Positions 59,901 through 64,000 of a stretch of 64,000 bases of DNA are shown one piece after another (position 1 is the stretch's first letter; the number at the start of each line of letters is the position of its first letter). The notes beneath the pieces were generated by a model. It was not told where the DNA came from. It searched no databases and saw only the letters and a program-made list of their open reading frames with translations. The stretch lies in assembly GCA_034440635.1 (NCBI GenBank), contig JAOTON010000776.1:108760-172759 (forward strand), given 5' to 3'. This DNA comes from Lepas anatifera. Its lineage: Eukaryota > Arthropoda > Thecostraca > Lepadidae. The position numbers and the translations under genes were made by a program.

Positions 59901-60710
59901 GGCGGCATATAATACAGTCATTAGCGAGTCGGCAGCCGGCGGCACCGGCCGTCACAGCCATGTTTACCAAATCACTCTGTCATGCCGACAGCTCGCGGCC
60001 GGCCGGTAAGACGTCTGATCGATGCTTATGTTTTTCCGAAATCACCCGGCGGCTTGTTTGAAGTCGATTTCACTGTGGGTATTTGGGGTGGCTGCCTGCT
60101 CAAATGTCCTGAACTGGGTGTGGACTCTGACATACCACGGTAAGTATCGTCAATAAAGTTATCCCACAGGCCATCCGACCATAACACTAAGTAGGGACGA
60201 GAATTCCCCAATACAGAGGAGCTAAGATAGTAGACAATGCTTGGCTTGACGCTGTCTTTTACATTTTGGTAAATAATTCAAACTTTTGGTCGAATATCTA
60301 CTGAAGGTATGCTATGTCAAAGTACCGGGTCTAGAAAAGTGTTAGTCTTCACATTTCTGATTGCAAAGTTAATTTTCCAGCGTGTTCTTTTGATACATTA
60401 ATGTTGCTGCAATTTTGGCTCATGCAGCACAGCCTTTGCACTACCCTCTCTTGCCAACCAACAAAACCAAAGAGTGGACATTTATTTTGACCGCTGGGTC
60501 AGTCCTTCCCCCACAAAAGTGGAAGCAAGCATTGACCTTAAAACTTAGGGGCTTTTTAGTCACATCAATCTAAGAAGCCCAGGTGGCTATAAAAATGCTG
60601 GTTAAAACAGTTTCAAATGGTGACTCCGCAGTTTCATGCGTAGACAAACTAGCACGTGCTTGTTTTTTTTCAGCGAGGCTTGGGCCACAGTTTATTTGAT
60701 GGCGCCTGGG
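57000..60710. other. Gene-poor stretch with direct-repeat modules
   Basis: No supported gene. 58284-58345 and 58977-59170 share a module of TGAGTC/GACTC words. 59380-60060 is CpG-rich with long open frames on both strands (up to 238 codons) and no recognisable domains. An AATAAAATAAAATAAA run at about 57340 may be an old retroposon tail. Confidence 0.4.
58208..58243. repeat. Perfect 36-bp palindrome
   Basis: The sequence TGCCTGAATCTCTGACCA is followed at once by its exact reverse complement, with no loop. Confidence 0.9.
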
Positions 60711-60751
60711 CATTAGGGTGGCGCATATTTGATGAAGTTTTGAAATTTATA

Positions 60752-63700
60752 GGTGGGGGTGACTTTTCCCATTATTTGGATCATTCGAAGTCCATTGAAA
60801 CCAAAATCAGCACAATCAAATAATTTCTAGGGGGCACGCATCGAGCTCAAGGTTTTCGATTTTGCCAAAAATGTGCCAAAAAACGGACAAGTTTTTTGAA
60901 ATAAATATTCAACCACATATTGTAGCCCAATCCTGCCCTTTTCATGTTCAAGAGGGGCTAATTATCTTTCAATCTGTGCTAGTTTGACTTGTTTACATTC
61001 GTTGGTTCACCTTGCAGGTCATTTTTTGTGTAACATTTTACGTTTTCCTGAACTTGGGCCTCAATGCGCCTATACATAGGACAGACAACCATACAGCTTG
61101 AGTTTTCACCACTATTACTCTTTTTAAGGATTGCGCAACTGTTGTTTTATACACTAGCGGATTCAGGGGGGGAATTGAGCCATGGCCCCCGAAACTCGAA
61201 ATATCATCTTTTGATCCCTGCCAAAAAGGCACATTTTCTACAATTTTTCTTGCAATAGCACTGCAATTTTTACTGGATGCTAGTATCTCACCGGTTTTCT
61301 TCACGATGTACACTGTTTAACTCCTCCCCCTTAGCTGTTGATTTCCCCTCCTTAAAAAGGTGTTTCCCAGATCCACCAATGGTTATCTTTAATTGCTTCG
61401 AGACACAATTTCTAGAGTACTTATCGAGAATTCTCACTATCGATCAAATAAGGTAGCCTCGGCTGTTCATCAATTTCTCTAAGAACTAGGTCATATCTGT
61501 CCTAAACAGTGGTGTAGAACCTCGAACTATCACAGGAAAAAATTACTTAAAAAAATGGCATTCCAAAAATCTTTTGAAACAGAAATATAGGACTTGAAAG
61601 AAATCAATTGACTAATCGGAAGACCATGCATTCTCCTACCTGGGTTACGAGACCTATCTGACGCAAAAGTTTCGTCATCCTGGAAATTTTGTAGAAAACG
61701 ACTGAATACCTGAGGTACGAAACGATTGAAGGCTTGATTAATTATGTTATGCTCCAATTTTAGGGCAAAGTTGTTCATTTTTGTTTTTATAGGCTAGGTA
61801 AAATTAATTCAGATACAAATGCAGGAGAACAGACATTTTCATTTCAAAAACAATTACTTTAAAACTTTTAACAGCTTTTGAAAACATTGAGATGAAGAGC
61901 AGGTTCCAGCCTTTTACCGGGAGAGCTAACATATTTCAATAGTAGTTAAGGAGCCTCCAACAATTTTTCCAAAGATATAAAAATAATTGAGTTTCGTAAT
62001 CAAGATTTGTCAAATAGCAGAAAACCTCAATACAATTTTTTCGTGTATCTCCCTTTAACTCAGCCAGGACACGTCGAAGCAGGTTTGACTGGCTTGTGCC
62101 TCATAACACCTGCGTAAGAAAGCACCCTCAGGAAGTTCCAGCTATCTGACCAGATTCCTCTTTTCATGCAAAATCCATTTCGTCATAGATGCCAAATAAA
62201 ACAAGCGTCAATAACCCCTTCCTTGACCAACCGAGGGCAGAACATGGCTAATGAGGGATCGAAATCCAAACAAGGAGGGTAAGAAAAAGCTGCTCCACTG
62301 AGCGTTATTTGGTGGGCCAATCAGCATCTTCTATTGGGGCACCAAACTGCTATTGGCAACAAACAAAACGTCAAGTACTGGCATGCTTCTCCACACTGTA
62401 CATAAGTCCGTCGACATGCAAGAGCCGTTCGAAGGAACCGTGGAAAATAGCATAGTGTTCTGGAGCATGGCATACGCTAAAACAGTTTCTAACAGAGGCT
62501 GTTGCAACAAGCTTTCACAACTTTGGCAGAAGTTGCGTGGTTTACGAATAGCAACAGTCCCCACCAAATGACACCGCAAGACGCGAGAAAATCCGGGAAA
62601 CTTCGATAAACTTTGAGATATAGGAGCTCCTGATGCCATTGAAGAGATCAAGAAAAACCGGCTGTTCACACCCACCAACAAAACGAAGGACGTTATAGTC
62701 TTCTACATACTATACATCTTCTGCGACGTGTCCTACATTTTAGAAGGCTATGTCCTTCGTTTTTGTACCCGTTATCTCGGCTATGTCCTCCACTCTTTTG
62801 TAAGCCACGCAACTCCTCCCAAAGTTGTGAAAGCTTGTCGCAACAACTTCTGTTGAAATTTGCATAGTGCGCGCCATGCTCCAGAACACCATGACATCTT
62901 CAACGGTCCCTTCAGCATGGCTCTTGCCTGTCGACGGATTTATTGCACAGCTTGGAAGAAGAATGTCTGTACTTGAAGCTTTTTTTTTGGGGGGGCAGTT
63001 TGGTGCCCCAATGCTAAGATGCTGGTTGACCCACCAAATACCACTCAGGGGAGGAGCTTTTTCTTACCCTCCTTGTTCGCATTTTGATCCCTCACTACCC
63101 ATGTTCTGCCCTCGGTTGGTCAAGGAAGGGGTTATTCACGCTTGTTGTATTTGGAATCTATGTTAAAATGGATTCCGCAGGAAAAAGAGATATCTGGCCA
63201 GATAGTTAAAACTTTGTGTGTGTTGGGCTTTAGGGCGGTTCAGTGGCTCGGCTATGTCCCCTTTCTGAAGGTGCTTTCTTACATAGGCGTTATGAGACAC
63301 AAGCCAGTCAAACCTTCTTTGACGTGTCCCGAATGAGTTAATTGTTTTTCGAAAAAAATAAAGATAACCATCGGTTGATCTGGGGAACACTTTTTAGGGA
63401 TGGTAAATCAACAGCTAAGGGAGAGGGGTAAAAATGGAGTACATCGTGAAGAAAGCCGGTTAGATACTAGCATCAGTGAAAATCGCAAAAAATGTTTAAA
63501 AAATGGCCAAAATGTGCATTTTTGGTGGGGGTAAAAGATGATATTTCGGGCTTTGGGGACCACAGCTCACTTTACCCCCCTCCGTAAATCTGCTAGTATA
63601 TAACAGCAATTGCACAGTCCTTAAAAAGAGTAATAGTGGTGAAAACTCGAGCTGTATGGTTGTCTGTCCTATGTATAGGCGCATTGAGGCCCAAGTTCAG

Positions 63701-64000
63701 GAAAACGTAAAAGGTTACACAAAGAATGACCTGCAAGGTGAACCAACCAATGTAAATAAGTCAAACTAGTACAGATTGAAAGATAATTAGCCCCTCTTGA
63801 ACATGAAAAGGTCAGAATTAGGCTACTATATGTGGTGGAATATTTATAAATAATTTTGTCCGTTTTTGGCACATTTTTGGCAGAATCGAAAACTTTGAGC
63901 TCGATACTCGTCCCCTAGAAATTATTTGATTTTGCTTTATTTTGGTGTCAATGGACTTATAATGATCCAAATAATGGGAAAAGTCACCCCCACCTGTAAA
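60752..64000. repeat. Large inverted repeat (arms about 1.3 kb or more), running off the window
   Basis: The left arm (60752-61400 plus 62055-62690) is the diverged reverse complement of the right arm (about 62700-64000). Examples: GGGTGACTTTTCCCATTATT at 60768 against AATAATGGGAAAAGTCACCC at 63971, and GTTTGACTGGCTTGTG at 62083 against CACAAGCCAGTCAAAC at 63298. The centre is near 62690. The left arm is interrupted by a family-B element, which accounts for the asymmetry. No coding capacity was recognised; it resembles a foldback-type element or two inverted repeat copies. Confidence 0.85.
61408..62054 (+). mobile_element. TTAA-target element family B, copy 2, left-truncated
   Basis: Aligns with 55020-55667 (TTTCTAGA, TTTCTAAGAA-TAGGTCATATCT, TTTTGAAACAGAAATATAGG, TTTCGTAATC). 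It ends with TTTTTTCGTGTATCTCCC at a TTAA (62055-62058). The left terminal repeat is missing. It sits inside the left arm of the large inverted repeat. Confidence 0.75.

Noticed and set aside
59254..59970. 238-codon minus-strand open frame
   Set aside because: GC-rich segment with open frames on both strands. Arg/Pro/Ser composition follows base composition, and there are no domains or splice support.

Overview
This is a eukaryotic nuclear window, almost certainly from an animal. GT-AG introns interrupt conserved metazoan genes, gene density is very low, and most of the sequence is mobile-element debris and simple repeats. The mixture (tRNA-headed SINEs, non-LTR reverse transcriptase, hAT-type and TTAA-target miniature elements, and a transposase-like family that I remember from arthropods and cnidarians) suggests an invertebrate, plausibly a crustacean. 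The species cannot be fixed from the sequence alone.

Two host genes are well supported. On the minus strand (about 14.4 kb leftwards to 10.75 kb, possibly to 6.4 kb) lies an aftiphilin-like clathrin/adaptor accessory protein. It has a start exon, a 1.66-kb exon full of acidic FGDF-type motifs, a small candidate exon, and an exon matching the clathrin-binding domain. On the plus strand (21.2-25.15 kb) lies a complete six-exon CHMP2B (ESCRT-III) gene, whose exons join in frame to 209 codons plus a stop. The two genes are divergently arranged and both act in endosomal membrane traffic. A 33-bp minisatellite has expanded against the splice acceptor of the aftiphilin clathrin-binding exon. Each unit copies the intron/exon junction but carries an in-frame TGA. 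A second minisatellite fills much of CHMP2B intron 1.

The rest, left to right. 1-10 kb: a hAT-like element with 8-bp target duplications, an E-box minisatellite, a LINE fragment split by two head-to-head TTAA elements, a small hAT-like MITE, and microsatellites. 14.9-20 kb: a large AT/GA/GT microsatellite, then a broken multi-frame ORF relic (16.45-18.4 kb). 25.2-28 kb: no genes seen. 28-34 kb: a second copy of the first hAT-like family, a SINE fragment, a broken LINE with recognisable reverse transcriptase motifs, a TTAA element, a Tigger/pogo-like relic, and a TTAA element rich in AGGTCA half-sites. 34.6-37.8 kb: CpG/GC-rich DNA with a 1.2-kb hAT-like insertion. 40.7-44.1 kb: an intron-containing but frameshifted transposase-like gene carrying its own hAT-like MITE and a perfect hairpin. 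44-60 kb: gene-poor, with a recent SINE, a second AGGTCA-rich element, a TTAA element with another TTAA element nested inside it, AT microsatellites and TGAGTCA clusters. 60.7-64 kb: a very large inverted repeat that runs off the end of the window.

No CRISPR array, bacterial operon, rRNA or convincing functional tRNA gene was seen.
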